A stretch of 64,000 nt of DNA from Fuerstiella sp. (GCA_022447185.1 JAKVAY010000043.1:1-64000); one strand, 5' to 3'. Positions 48,701 to 57,644 are shown, counted from the first letter of the stretch. Made by a program: numbers and translations. The notes: generated from the sequence alone by a model not told the origin.

Positions 48701-49241
48701 GCTGCAGACTGTCTGTACAGCGTATGAGATTACAGGGAAGGACAAATATCTTCAGACAGCCCATCGTCTGGCGGATTACGGATTGCGTCTGCAGGACCCT
48801 GAGGATGGTTTCGTGGAAACCGCCTGGTATTTTGCAGCCAGTCGCCAGGCCAGAGTCGGCGCGCGATATGACATGAACCCTGCCCTGATGCACTACTGGG
48901 AATTAACCGGAGACCGGCGGGTGGAACGATTTTTCGCGAAGATGGCCGATTTTCTGCTCGATCCTCCGAACAGGAATGCAGACCACATCATGCATCGCTT
49001 CCGTGTTCGCAGCTGGTTCGGCGGTTCGGAAAATCCGGAATCGTGGGCGTTTGCAGCAAAATTTTCGCCTCGGCGTACCGAAATGCTCCACGTGATGAAA
49101 CAGCGATTCCTTAGTGAAAAATATAATACTTTCTGGCCGGACCATCAGGCACTGGATGCGAATGCAAAACAGCTGGGCTATCTGACCGTTGGTGGACATG
49201 CTGCGATCGGAGTACTGGCAAATCCTCAGTCACCAAGATAA
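45717..49241 (+). CDS. Large secreted exo-rhamnogalacturonan-lyase-like protein
   Basis: 1174 residues. The ATG at 45717 follows GAGTGAGG and opens a signal peptide (HVILLLGRPVASLVIGTLIG). Residues ~20-220 look like a carbohydrate-binding jelly roll (RQTFSLSPRTQYTLTARLRM). From about 400, SPGQFRPSDGVSC and ARPLLSWRDGSVKWLGVEFQ resemble the N-terminal barrel of the PcRGLX/YetA family of exo-rhamnogalacturonan lyases (PL26-like). The last ~450 residues, with MSYGHEHWGDVFQGSG, GGSHPHSGDIREGHQ and AYEITGKDKYLQTAHRLADY, look like an (alpha/alpha) toroid. Removal of sugars from pectin-like or algal polysaccharide is plausible; the substrate is inferred from resemblance only. Confidence 0.75.
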   Translation: MNTSGRHVILLLGRPVASLVIGTLIGLLSAVPAFCDPQHENSLQEVYRYRFDEDPHWKENWDVEVSGGTQHPVLRSEDSPAGVNRLYFDNRQGASLKLKGRQTFSLSPRTQYTLTARLRMQGYYGEIRVDLVDAADTDRPSRAYRFNPTHSPSMRVGLAGERARSIAQLFTMPSSHQEFVDLSIVFFAPDRTTEVFIEVASSGGIETLVEEVAVCRNLSPVSTFETGIGIRNHRWFGDTFFRTGRLFEAESVITDSQMLASEDVDGDGRWSLLRLPQPEHPKMFPVKNPWLFSEYSVLKSDSSPREQGGTTGILQLHCTSLYHGRYEVFLSDTCRDAAVSLDGHHWRIVRGGKGELNLGLVDVGEDGFRLWIDHRHPTSVNPGPIYVDYVRFMPVYVPENGIEKPQEPPTIQSPLSVQDLKVSLVGQQISRRKDEWVWCGIPFSPGQFRPSDGVSCDAAKNLTARPLLSWRDGSVKWLGVEFQADDISDRECVLQLQKRADTSHGTFPTKQGRSVGDGVILDLGDVELRAEHNVWDTILFRGKPMISGGPGIRCETETGMVLDELITTKVTIHNNGPHPTLHSHGYLGRDGVTGPVAFEAWLAERAPGVLGLTFSVVNISDEQFQTEAGCSPAMGLRDLQLIIDNIEVRPQEMIWPSGSLPAEGRQVLRQDGSGPNLETFAGRWSLEVDGQQRTSGSHTEGWTDICGSRTGVGIAVREFIEKYPKSLAVEASDGLLAVQVGIWPADAATFRWSQGTRLTVDLGIYLHEGTDRNQREAALAAILNPLRAVLPPAHYCNASVFHAALVPAPVQEFLPYEKSIEAMNQRALMQAMSYGHEHWGDVFQGSGYVRGTPRMWGNQEYGQLPAKVWHFARTAGLSELAVLEAASAHYADIDVCHYSTRKGWTGGSHPHSGDIREGHQIEPPNFAHIHGADALLWTYLLTGHQRLKDTAVEMADFVLDNMPPHGSYSQVVLSRWGENHPPFGAYDGVREFGLPLQTVCTAYEITGKDKYLQTAHRLADYGLRLQDPEDGFVETAWYFAASRQARVGARYDMNPALMHYWELTGDRRVERFFAKMADFLLDPPNRNADHIMHRFRVRSWFGGSENPESWAFAAKFSPRRTEMLHVMKQRFLSEKYNTFWPDHQALDANAKQLGYLTVGGHAAIGVLANPQSPR

Positions 49242-49355
49242 AAGAGGATCGGTCCCCATAGTTGTGAATTGGAATCAGAATTCGACTGATCGCCGGCAAC
49301 AACAGCGCCGGATACGTTTGGTAACAGCGAAGCGGGCATCACAGACTGAATCAAC

Positions 49356-50813
49356 ATGAAAAATATCGACAAACAAATTCTGACACGACGTGACTGGCTG
49401 ACAACGACAACGGCGATCGGTGCCACGACCTTGGTGAAGCAGGCTGTCGGTGCTCCCCGGACGGGTGAGTCGGTATCGGCAAATGTTGTTGATATCGGGG
49501 CACGACGTGAGCTGTTTGTGGATCATTTTCTTATTGATCGACTGAACGGAACACATCTCAAACTCCATGAGCCTCAACTGGCTCCACCCATGACCGAACC
49601 GGCTGACAAACTGGAATATGCAACTGTCATCAAAGATGGCGATTTGTTCCGGCTTTATACTCGTGATGCACGTGGTGCCACAAAGAGCGGCGACGTCACA
49701 GAGGTCACTCGATATTGCGAGAGCAAAGACGGGATTCACTGGACAAAACCGGTTCTGGGGCTGCACGAAGTCGACGGCAGTCGAAAGAACAATGTGATTC
49801 TGCGCGAAGTCGGGGCCTGCCATAATTTTTCACCGTTTCTCGATACAAGACCGGGACTCTGGATCCCCGGCCGGCCGGAAGTTCCCAACGACCATCTTGC
49901 CGTTGACCGTCGATTCAAGGCACTGGGGGGAATTGGTGTCGGGCCGAACGGCGGCCTGTTTGCGTTTTCATCGGATGACGGGATTAACTGGACGAAGCTG
50001 AGCGACAAATCCGTAATTACCTCCAACGATGACATCGCGTTTGACTCGCAAAATGTTTCATTCTGGTCTGAAACCGAACAGTGCTACGTCTGCTATTTCC
50101 GCACGTGGAAGACAACCCACGGAAAACTGCGATCGATCAGTCGCACTACATCAAAGGATTTTCTGTCATGGAGTGAGCCGGTCGTGCTGGAACCCAATTT
50201 CCCTGGTGAGCATCTGTACACGAATCAGACTCACCCATACTTTCGGGCGCCTCATATCTATGTGGCACTGCCGACTCGATTTCATCCCCGGCGAGGCGAC
50301 AGCACGGACATCGTGTTTATGACCGCCCGCGGTAATCGCCCGTATGACCGCACCTTTCGAGAAGCCTTCATTCGACCCGGACTGGACATCGACCGCTGGG
50401 GCAACCGTGCGAATTACGCCGCGCTGAATGTGGTCCCCACCGGTTCGACCGAGATGTCGATCTACACGACGCCCTTCCGACGTTTCACACTGCGAACAGA
50501 TGGGTTTGCCTCAGTTCATGCAGGCGCAGACCGCAGCGAAATGATAACGCATCCGATCCACTTCGATGGCCGTTCACTGGTCCTGAATTACTCAACCAGC
50601 GGTGGCGGACACCTCAAAGTTGAACTACAGACAATCCACGGTCAGCCCCTGCCAGGATTCGACCTTGCCGATTGTCAGATTCTCGTCGGAGATGCGATCG
50701 AGCAGCCCGTCACGTGGACAGGCGGTGACCTCAGCCGGTTGGCCGGAACACCTGTGAGACTTCGATTCATGATGCAGGAAGCAGACCTGTTCTCTCTGAA
50801 GTTCAGTTCATGA
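49356..50813 (+). CDS. Tat-exported sialidase/GH32-43-like propeller, paralogue 1
   Basis: 485 residues starting MKNIDKQILTRRDWLTTTTA, a twin-arginine-type signal. The core opens DIGARRELFVDHFLIDRLNG and HLKLHEPQLAPP, then LFRLYTRDARGA and YCESKDGIHWTKPVLGLHEV, the Asp-box-like sequence of a five-bladed propeller. DIVFMTARGNRPYDRTF and AALNVVPTGSTEMSIYTTPF follow. A C-terminal beta-sandwich-like tail (LVLNYSTSGGGHLKVELQ, TPVRLRFMMQEADLFSLKFS) is shared with the proteins at 50913 and 61542. Likely an exported glycosidase; substrate unknown. It ends 99 bases from its convergent paralogue. Confidence 0.83.
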   Translation: MKNIDKQILTRRDWLTTTTAIGATTLVKQAVGAPRTGESVSANVVDIGARRELFVDHFLIDRLNGTHLKLHEPQLAPPMTEPADKLEYATVIKDGDLFRLYTRDARGATKSGDVTEVTRYCESKDGIHWTKPVLGLHEVDGSRKNNVILREVGACHNFSPFLDTRPGLWIPGRPEVPNDHLAVDRRFKALGGIGVGPNGGLFAFSSDDGINWTKLSDKSVITSNDDIAFDSQNVSFWSETEQCYVCYFRTWKTTHGKLRSISRTTSKDFLSWSEPVVLEPNFPGEHLYTNQTHPYFRAPHIYVALPTRFHPRRGDSTDIVFMTARGNRPYDRTFREAFIRPGLDIDRWGNRANYAALNVVPTGSTEMSIYTTPFRRFTLRTDGFASVHAGADRSEMITHPIHFDGRSLVLNYSTSGGGHLKVELQTIHGQPLPGFDLADCQILVGDAIEQPVTWTGGDLSRLAGTPVRLRFMMQEADLFSLKFSS

Positions 50814-50912
50814 TTTGCAGGCACAGTCCCAGGGAAATCTGGTATAGCGAAACTGGTAACCTGATCCAGCAGGCGACCGCGGGATTTCAACACCCACCAA
50901 TTCTGAGTAATT

Positions 50913-52904
50913 TCACCTTACAAAGCGGATCGAAAAAAGATCTGCATCTTTCATGACGAACCGTAACCGAACCGGTATTTCAGCGAGTGCGCCGATGTTG
51001 GTTGTATGCTGCCACGACACAGTTCGCTCGATATCGTCACCGAAGATGACCGGGCAATCCTCCAACGCAAATCCAGGTATGGCATTGCCGACAACATCCT
51101 GAATCTCCACACGGAGACGGCCCGCTGCCGAAGTCGCATAATTGATCACCAGTTCGTTGCCCGTAAACGTAATCGGTTTCGTCAACAGTTCGCCCGACTC
51201 ATATTTAGCGTGCGCCGAGACGAATCCATCCTTCCGTATCACGTAACGTCGAATATGCTGTGCCGGGTCCGCCCAGCCGTGAGAAACATAGAGTGAAATT
51301 TCGTCCGAAGCCGTCTCGATCATCCCCGGAGCCACCGTATTGCTCCGGCTTAGCCAGCCGAGTCGGTCGCGTCCCGGACGCAGATAGGACTCCATGAAAC
51401 GACGACTGAAGTGGATACCGTCACGACTGGAAATGAAGCAGGTATCCGAAACGCCCGGCAACAGTTTCTCATCCACATACCTCTTCCGTCCGGGCAGAAA
51501 TCTCCGTGGAAAGCCCAGCAGAATATGTGGTGCCCTGGCATATGGAGTGATCCCGTTCGTATAAATGTGCTCGGGTGCAGTCGAACCAAAATCCAGTCGC
51601 CGAAGAGGCGTCCACTGAATGAAATCGTCGGATGTACGCAGTGCAACCGACCGTACTTTCGGTCCGAACGGCCGGTACCAGATCCGGTGATACGTCACAT
51701 AACGTTTCGCTGTCGGGTCCCAGCGCGTACAGAAATGGCTGTCGTAAGCAGCTGCGACTCCGCGATATTCCGTGAGCACTGGGTCCTCCTGAATAAGGTG
51801 CCAGCGAATACCATCAGGTGAACCAAAAGCCCACACCGGCTTCTGATAACCATTGCCGGAAAGCGCCTTGTAGCGTTCGTCCGGCTTCGCATTCGGATTC
51901 GTATCTTTGAAGACACCCAGGCCGCAGTGCGAACCATTTCCTCTCCAGACAATGTTCGTTCTGTCTGTTCCATCAAACTCATAGAGACCAAGTTCCGGTT
52001 TGGTCCAGTGAATCCCGTCAGTACTTTCGGCGTAGCAAACTGACTCTGGATCGTCGATCCTGGGTTTTTCGTCCAGCCCGGCTCGATAGTACATCCGAAA
52101 ACGATCGTCATCCGGCAGTACAGTTACGTAACCGGACCAGCGGCCTTCCCACGGTTTGTCAAAGCGAAGTACTGTTTCACGAGGAACCGGCTCGTGAAGC
52201 TTCAGTGTGATACCGCCCGTCATCTTTTCGATCAAAAAATCATCGACGAACAGTTCCAGCCGCGAACCAATGGAAATCGCCTCGCTCTGTGACGCAGTCG
52301 GTTCGGCCGTTTTACTGACGATGCGAATCCCCTCGTCAAGCTTCCACAAATTCCATGCGGACTGACTTGCGCCTCTACTCGAAAAACTGCCGATCCAGAA
52401 TCCAGACAGCGTGTCCACGCCAATACTGTCGGCGCGACGTACTGTCATGCGTTCGATTGACCGGACACCGTCGATCCACAAGCTGGCTGCAACTCCGTCA
52501 TAAACAATTTGATATGTATGGAGCTGCGTTGCGTCGAGCGTCACAGAGGTCTCAAGATCCGTCACCTGCTTGGTGTCGGGCCATTGAATACAGACCGCCA
52601 TCCCCCTGCCGATAGACACGGCAACACCCAGCCCATGGGTCTCGACATAATCGACTGATCCCCGCACAGTCATCGTCCAGACACCGGGCATCGCGTCCAG
52701 ATTCACTCTGTAACGCTGCACGCCTTTGAACACAATGCGCCGAAAACCACCGGCTGCAGCTCCGGTGATCGGCACACCATCACCGGTAAATCCTTCGGTC
52801 TCGGGATTCGTCTCACCAATGTGGACGGGGGGAATGATGGCACCAAATGTCTCAGCCACAGTCGCAAGCAGAACAGTCAAAGACCATGTCATCACTCTAT
52901 TCAT
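50913..52904 (-). CDS. Secreted sialidase/GH32-43-like propeller with LamG-like N-terminus, paralogue 2
   Basis: 663 residues. Signal peptide MNRVMTWSLTVLLATVAETF. Residues ~45-200 form an added concanavalin-like domain (RYRVNLDAMPGVWTMTVRGS, HTYQIVYDGVAASLWIDGVR) that the other two paralogues lack. From ~210 the core repeats the paralogue pattern: GSRLELFVDDFLIEKMTGGI, LKLHEPVPRETVL, VCYAESTDGIHWTKPELGLY. The tail LVINYATSAAGRLRVEIQ to LRFVMKDADLFSIRFVR closely matches paralogue 1. The tail-to-tail layout with paralogue 1 suggests an old inverted duplication. Confidence 0.85.
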   Translation of the reverse strand: MNRVMTWSLTVLLATVAETFGAIIPPVHIGETNPETEGFTGDGVPITGAAAGGFRRIVFKGVQRYRVNLDAMPGVWTMTVRGSVDYVETHGLGVAVSIGRGMAVCIQWPDTKQVTDLETSVTLDATQLHTYQIVYDGVAASLWIDGVRSIERMTVRRADSIGVDTLSGFWIGSFSSRGASQSAWNLWKLDEGIRIVSKTAEPTASQSEAISIGSRLELFVDDFLIEKMTGGITLKLHEPVPRETVLRFDKPWEGRWSGYVTVLPDDDRFRMYYRAGLDEKPRIDDPESVCYAESTDGIHWTKPELGLYEFDGTDRTNIVWRGNGSHCGLGVFKDTNPNAKPDERYKALSGNGYQKPVWAFGSPDGIRWHLIQEDPVLTEYRGVAAAYDSHFCTRWDPTAKRYVTYHRIWYRPFGPKVRSVALRTSDDFIQWTPLRRLDFGSTAPEHIYTNGITPYARAPHILLGFPRRFLPGRKRYVDEKLLPGVSDTCFISSRDGIHFSRRFMESYLRPGRDRLGWLSRSNTVAPGMIETASDEISLYVSHGWADPAQHIRRYVIRKDGFVSAHAKYESGELLTKPITFTGNELVINYATSAAGRLRVEIQDVVGNAIPGFALEDCPVIFGDDIERTVSWQHTTNIGALAEIPVRLRFVMKDADLFSIRFVR

Positions 52905-52985
52905 CGTGGGCGTAGTCCTGTTACCAAAGTTTGCTTCGTACCCGGTCTGCGAAATAATTCTGTTGCTGCCATCCGCGGATGTCGG

Positions 52986-54221
52986 TCAGGGACGTCCGGT
53001 GATCACTGCTTCACCAAAATGTGCAGCTGCGACCCAGGACATCAACTGAGCACAGAGCAAACCGGCTGGAGTTCCCACAAGGTTTCCAAGTACACCCATC
53101 AGGATGCCGACCGGTGCCAAGGCCGGATGGTAGACGCCGGCGACAACGGGAGTCGAAATAACTCCACCGACATTTCCCATGCTGCCGGTGGCAAACAGAA
53201 AACAGGGAGCACGCAGCATTCGGGCCGCAACAGCCAGGCAAAGAATGTGGATTCCAATCCAAACGGCTCCCGTCAGTAACAGCAGTGGTGCTTCAGCAAT
53301 GGCTCGCAGGTTACCAGTGGCGCCCATGGTCGCCACCAGCAGATAAAGACCTCCGTAGGCAACAGACGACGCACCTTCATTTTCGATGCGACGGACCGGT
53401 GTGAAAGAACACACGAGTCCGACGATGACGACAAATAATATCCCCCAAGTATAGTGTGACAGCACCGACCCGACCTCCGGAATCTGATTACCACCCCACA
53501 TACACACCCAGCCTCCAACGAACCCTGTACCCAACATCAACGCAAAGCCCGGCAACGTAATCGGTCGGGCATTCGAAGCTTTGTATTCAGCCAGACGTGC
53601 ATTCAATTCGTCGAGAATACGCCGATCGGCGCAATTCCATTTGTCAACTTTATCCTGATACCCGCTGAAGGCGATCATGATCGTCATCCATCCGTAGCCG
53701 ACTACGGAATCAACGATAATAATGGGACTGAAGATGTCATCCGGACAGTGAACACCCTCCTTGATTGCCAGCATGTTTGAGCCGCCACCGATCCATGCAC
53801 CAGCCAGCGCACCCATTGCTTTCCAGGTTTGCGGATCCAGCTGCGACTGAAAAATCGCCAACGCAATCGGACCGCCAACCACAATCCCCGCAGTCCCGGC
53901 AAGCAGCATGCCGATCGCCAGCGGTCCGAGCCGGGCAATCGCCTTGACATCGGTCGACATCGTCAACATCAACAGTGCTGCCGGCAGCAGATGCAGGCTG
54001 CACCAGTCGTACAACGGGGATTCCGCAGGAGTGATCCCCCATGTTGTACCGAAAACCGGGAGCAAATAGATCCACACAATCGGTGGAATATAGCGAAACA
54101 AAACGGACATTCGTGGCGTCCGCGCCGCCAAAAAAATGCACGCAACGAAACCCGAAAAGAATACGAACAATGCTGTCGAGTCGACAATCAACGGCACAGA
54201 CTCAGTGGCGGCAAGGATCAT
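52986..54221 (-). CDS. DUF819-family membrane protein
   Basis: 411 residues from the ATG at 54221, with about ten hydrophobic spans such as LLPAALLMLTMSTDVKAIAR, GMLLAGTAGIVVGGPIALAI and LYLLVATMGATGNLRAI. KAMGALAGAWIGGGSNMLAI and FATGSMGNVGGVISTPVVAG are glycine-rich re-entrant-like segments characteristic of the DUF819 family, which resembles sodium-coupled or CPA-type carriers. The transported solute is unknown. Upstream codons to 54272 lack a ribosome site. It precedes no obvious partner; the porin-like gene upstream on the same strand ends in a strong hairpin. Confidence 0.85.
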   Translation of the reverse strand: MILAATESVPLIVDSTALFVFFSGFVACIFLAARTPRMSVLFRYIPPIVWIYLLPVFGTTWGITPAESPLYDWCSLHLLPAALLMLTMSTDVKAIARLGPLAIGMLLAGTAGIVVGGPIALAIFQSQLDPQTWKAMGALAGAWIGGGSNMLAIKEGVHCPDDIFSPIIIVDSVVGYGWMTIMIAFSGYQDKVDKWNCADRRILDELNARLAEYKASNARPITLPGFALMLGTGFVGGWVCMWGGNQIPEVGSVLSHYTWGILFVVIVGLVCSFTPVRRIENEGASSVAYGGLYLLVATMGATGNLRAIAEAPLLLLTGAVWIGIHILCLAVAARMLRAPCFLFATGSMGNVGGVISTPVVAGVYHPALAPVGILMGVLGNLVGTPAGLLCAQLMSWVAAAHFGEAVITGRP

Positions 54222-54481
54222 AGATTCTCTCGGACGAATCGTCGGCACCACGACCACAGAGACAAAACTCAAACTGAACCATCAATATAATCCGGAACGG
54301 GCCAGAAATGTAGTGTTGCCCGTCAGTGACCGCGTCCCGACTGGTGCCGCGCCGATCACGCACCCGGCGCCACGACAGATCCAGATAACGCCAGCGCAGA
54401 CTTCCAGCAGTCCACTGCGTTTGAAATTCATCGACAGTGTCGCTTCTGCTCGACAGTCGTGAAATTCATGAACCAGCGAGG

Positions 54482-54516
54482 ACAGTTCGGACAGCTGTAC
54501 CTGCTGTCCGAACTGT
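54482..54516 (-). terminator. 14-bp perfect hairpin after the porin-like gene
   Basis: ACAGTTCGGACAGC (54482-54495) pairs perfectly with GCTGTCCGAACTGT (54503-54516) around a seven-base loop. It begins 19 bases past the stop of the leftward porin-like gene (54535), the usual place for an intrinsic terminator. No T tract follows on the minus strand, so it may act with another factor or protect the mRNA 3' end. Confidence 0.6.
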
Positions 54517-54534
54517 TGCGGAGTCTGTCCATGA

Positions 54535-55872
54535 TTACAGGACAATCGTCAGGCCGGCAACCAGGCTGTCCTGTTTAACACTCTTGTCGCTAACCGTCGT
54601 AATATTCATCAGTGGGGCGAAGCCGAGACTGCGGACATACTCCAGAGTAAACAAAGCATTCGGATTGAGTTTCATCCCCACACCAACCACCAGTTGGCGG
54701 TTAAATTCGAACTGTGTATCCGATCTGCCCTGGCGTCCTTCACTCCAGCTGACTGAATAGCGTGTCGGAATATCAGAGATAAACGAGCTGTAGGCCGCTT
54801 CCGTGCGATAGGCGATGATGGGATGCTCCGTCACCGGCCAGTCATGGAGAGTGCTGGCAAGTTCAGCGGCCAAAGTCAGATTGCCGAGTTGCAGCAGAGA
54901 ATTCACGTCCCACGCGGGGTTGCATGCACCGAATACGTTTGGTTCAAGGTGCTCGGCCGTCGAAGAATCATAAATGGTTCCGTAAAGAAATCCGGCTCCC
55001 AGCTGCAGAAGGCATTGCTCACTGTACTGCAGCCGGCAACGGGCGTTGGCAGCAAAGTTATTCAGATCACCTTTCTCATTCGAATCGGCCACACGGATTC
55101 CTCGGCCTCCATTGATCGCAGAGACAGTCACGTTCGAAGTACCGTCTTCATAGCCGACGCCGATGGCTTCGTGTAACGCTCCGAAGTAATGCCAGACAAC
55201 TGATTGTGAGAACGGGCTGAGCGTGCCCATGTCTCCAAAATTCAAATTCTTCTTGCCGAGAAAAGCATACCAGGGCGTCTGGTCGAGATCACCAAAGACC
55301 GCATAGGCCTGCCGCATCTGGAGACTTCCCTGTTTGAAATCTCGGAAAGAAAAAACGTCAGAGAAGAGTAACTCGCTGTGAATGTGGATGTAGTCACCAA
55401 TGTGTCCTGTCACACCTGCATTCCCGTGCAGAAGCCGTGCGTCGGTCGCGTGTCGTCCCTCGAAGTCCGTGGGAAACCGAGTCAGGTAGCTGAACTTGTC
55501 GGTGCGATTGGTGTGCGCCGCCAAGACTGAAATTCGACCCTGCATTCCAAACAGAACATGAGTTTCATCACCCCATTTGGTGCCATTGGTGAGGACCTTG
55601 ATTTCCTTGTCCGACTGACGGTTCTGAAAATTGAAAATGTCCGTGAAATAAGCTGTGTCGGTGTGCAGATACTGGGTGTAGTTCCGGTGGGTTTTCGCCT
55701 GCTCCCAATAAGGATCATGTACAGTGTTCCCCGATCGGCTGCCGGACGACGACGAGTCGGTCGAATATCTGACCTGAGCAATTATTTCAGACGAAGTCTG
55801 TGCCTGGCCCCACGCAGCAGTGAGAAGGCAGAACCAGAAACAGAATGGGCCCATGTCAGGCAGCTTGCCCAT
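54535..55872 (-). CDS. Outer-membrane porin-like protein (LbtU-like)
   Basis: 445 residues with a signal peptide (MGPFCFWFCLLTAAWGQAQ region). GGAGAG lies before the ATG at 55872. The rest alternates short amphipathic strands with turns, for example TSNVTVSAINGGRGIRV, QCLLQLGAGFLYGTIYDS and FTLEYVRSLGFAP, and ends in an aliphatic strand (SLVAGLTIVL), though the last residue is Leu rather than the usual Phe. The block WYAFLGKKNLNFGDMGTLSPF recalls LbtU-type siderophore porins. A role in iron uptake would suit the fbp importer but the genes are 50 kb apart, so this is only a suggestion. Confidence 0.7.
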   Translation of the reverse strand: MGKLPDMGPFCFWFCLLTAAWGQAQTSSEIIAQVRYSTDSSSSGSRSGNTVHDPYWEQAKTHRNYTQYLHTDTAYFTDIFNFQNRQSDKEIKVLTNGTKWGDETHVLFGMQGRISVLAAHTNRTDKFSYLTRFPTDFEGRHATDARLLHGNAGVTGHIGDYIHIHSELLFSDVFSFRDFKQGSLQMRQAYAVFGDLDQTPWYAFLGKKNLNFGDMGTLSPFSQSVVWHYFGALHEAIGVGYEDGTSNVTVSAINGGRGIRVADSNEKGDLNNFAANARCRLQYSEQCLLQLGAGFLYGTIYDSSTAEHLEPNVFGACNPAWDVNSLLQLGNLTLAAELASTLHDWPVTEHPIIAYRTEAAYSSFISDIPTRYSVSWSEGRQGRSDTQFEFNRQLVVGVGMKLNPNALFTLEYVRSLGFAPLMNITTVSDKSVKQDSLVAGLTIVL

Positions 55873-56124
55873 AGATCAAGCTCTCCGGAATAGGATGGAA
55901 CAGTGACACTAGGATTTAGTGTCGACAAACGACTTTTCCGGATGATCTAGTTATCCCGGAATTAACGGTATTTCCGGTTAGAGAAGAGTTCCCTGGGATC
56001 TCATAATGTTGTTGGTAATGCTGTTTACCGCCGTATTTCGGAGTTTTATGCGCGTTCTCGCCACATTGGCGAAGGATGTTGTCCCTGTCGTTAACCCGGT
56101 TCAAAACAGATCGTCAACTGCGAA

Positions 56125-57291
56125 TTATCGTGGAGAACTCGAACTTTTGCAGGGCGTTGATTGATTCACAACATCGCCGGCGCGAACGACCAGTTTCGCT
56201 TCCCAGCAACCGCCCGGACGAATCTGATTATAACAATCCGTCAGAGGCCCTGCGGAGTCGTTCCTTTCCAGCACCGTCACATCACCGCTGCTGCCGGCAC
56301 CAAGTGTTCCGATTTCACCGGCGAGTTGCAGAATTTCGGCGGGACGGGAACCAACACGAACGAACACTTCGTGTTCAGGCATTCCCGCAGCAATGCATTT
56401 ACTCATCATCCTGGGCAGGTCATGCAACGGTTGTACACCAAGATGAGCAGCATATTGGTCGGTGGAAATGGTGTCCGGGTACCAGCCTTCGGTAAACGCT
56501 GTTTCTGCCACGCGAAACGAAAAGCTGGTAAAGCCATGGCAACCATCGAACAATACACCGCGATCGCGCGCATCGCAGACTTCCGGCAAGACCTTGCCGT
56601 CATCGCCGATGATACTCCATTCTTCATCACGGAAAATGTACGTCACAACGTCGCCCGGCCGGATCAATGCGAGCTGTTCTGCGATCGACCATTCGGTTGG
56701 ATTTCGCATGCCGTATAGCAGCGGCTTGCCCGTTCGTTCAGCGACGTCCAGCGCACTTCGTACAACGTCTCGAGGATTCAGTGCGCATGAATTTCGGCTA
56801 ACGTTGACTGCAATGCCCCAAATGAAATCACCGCCTTCAGCAATGGCCTCCGCACATGCATCAATGTCGATCCACTTGCTGTCCTGAAAACATGGTCCGT
56901 CTGGTCTTTCTCCGTTTTTCGACAAATTGATCGCAAGCCGAATACGTGTACGGCTGGCTTCAATCGTGTCGCGACGATATTTCCGCCAGTGTTGGGCCCC
57001 GGCATCTCCCTGAGAAAGCACCGTTGTCACACCCCGAAGCAGAAATTCAACATCCGGATCGACCCCGTATTTGGACCCGCTGTTTGCGGGATGAGCATGA
57101 AGATCGATGAGTCCGGGTAACAAAAGTCCGTTTGGAAATTCGAGAGTCTGCCGCGAATTGCCGTCAAACGATGCGCCAGACGCCATAATGCGATCGCCAC
57201 GAATTGCCACTGCACCTGGACCGTCCAGACCGGTCGTTGTACAAACGACACGCCCCGCCCGGATAAGAAGGTCACAATCAAAATCAGCCAT
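56125..57291 (-). CDS. Amidohydrolase-family protein (N-acyl-D-amino-acid deacylase/dihydroorotase-like)
   Basis: 388 residues from the ATG at 57291. It opens MADFDCDLLIRAGRVVC, with GAVAIRGDRIMASG as the urease-type beta-sandwich. GLLLPGLIDLHAHPANSG contains the first H-x-H metal motif. RGVTTVLSQGDAGAQHW and LFDGCHGFTSFSFRVAETAF supply later histidines, and ISTDQYAAHLGVQPLHDLPR fits the conserved Asp region. The end LGAGSSGDVTVLERND is typical. It should hydrolyse an amide or cyclic amide; the substrate is not determinable. No membrane spans or export signal are seen. Confidence 0.87.
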   Translation of the reverse strand: MADFDCDLLIRAGRVVCTTTGLDGPGAVAIRGDRIMASGASFDGNSRQTLEFPNGLLLPGLIDLHAHPANSGSKYGVDPDVEFLLRGVTTVLSQGDAGAQHWRKYRRDTIEASRTRIRLAINLSKNGERPDGPCFQDSKWIDIDACAEAIAEGGDFIWGIAVNVSRNSCALNPRDVVRSALDVAERTGKPLLYGMRNPTEWSIAEQLALIRPGDVVTYIFRDEEWSIIGDDGKVLPEVCDARDRGVLFDGCHGFTSFSFRVAETAFTEGWYPDTISTDQYAAHLGVQPLHDLPRMMSKCIAAGMPEHEVFVRVGSRPAEILQLAGEIGTLGAGSSGDVTVLERNDSAGPLTDCYNQIRPGGCWEAKLVVRAGDVVNQSTPCKSSSSPR

Positions 57292-57644
57292 GAAATCACC
57301 ACGGTGGTTGGCTGCCGGCACAACTGGAGGCACTCAGATGACGGTGGACCATACTGGCAAAAAAAAATTCTGCGCACAGCGTTTCGAACGGTTTGGACAT
57401 CGTTGAGCAGCAAATAACAGGTCGACGTGAAATCAACGTATGGTCGTCTCCTGGCAACCTGTCACCTTCCATTGTACGGGGATTTGGTGAAATTGAGTAC
57501 CACTGACCTGCGGCTCTGAACAAAACCAGCTCTGATGAATTTTCTACAACAGTGCGCTGGAGATGCAAAATCAGGTCTGGACAGATGTTATCTCTTGGCA
57601 GAATTGTTTGACCGTACGGGTTCTCCCGTGGTAGAACCGCCGGG
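57292..57644. other. Divergent intergenic region
   Basis: About 350 bases between the leftward amidohydrolase and the rightward DUF1549/1553 gene; both promoters should lie here. Nothing else noted. Confidence 0.4.
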
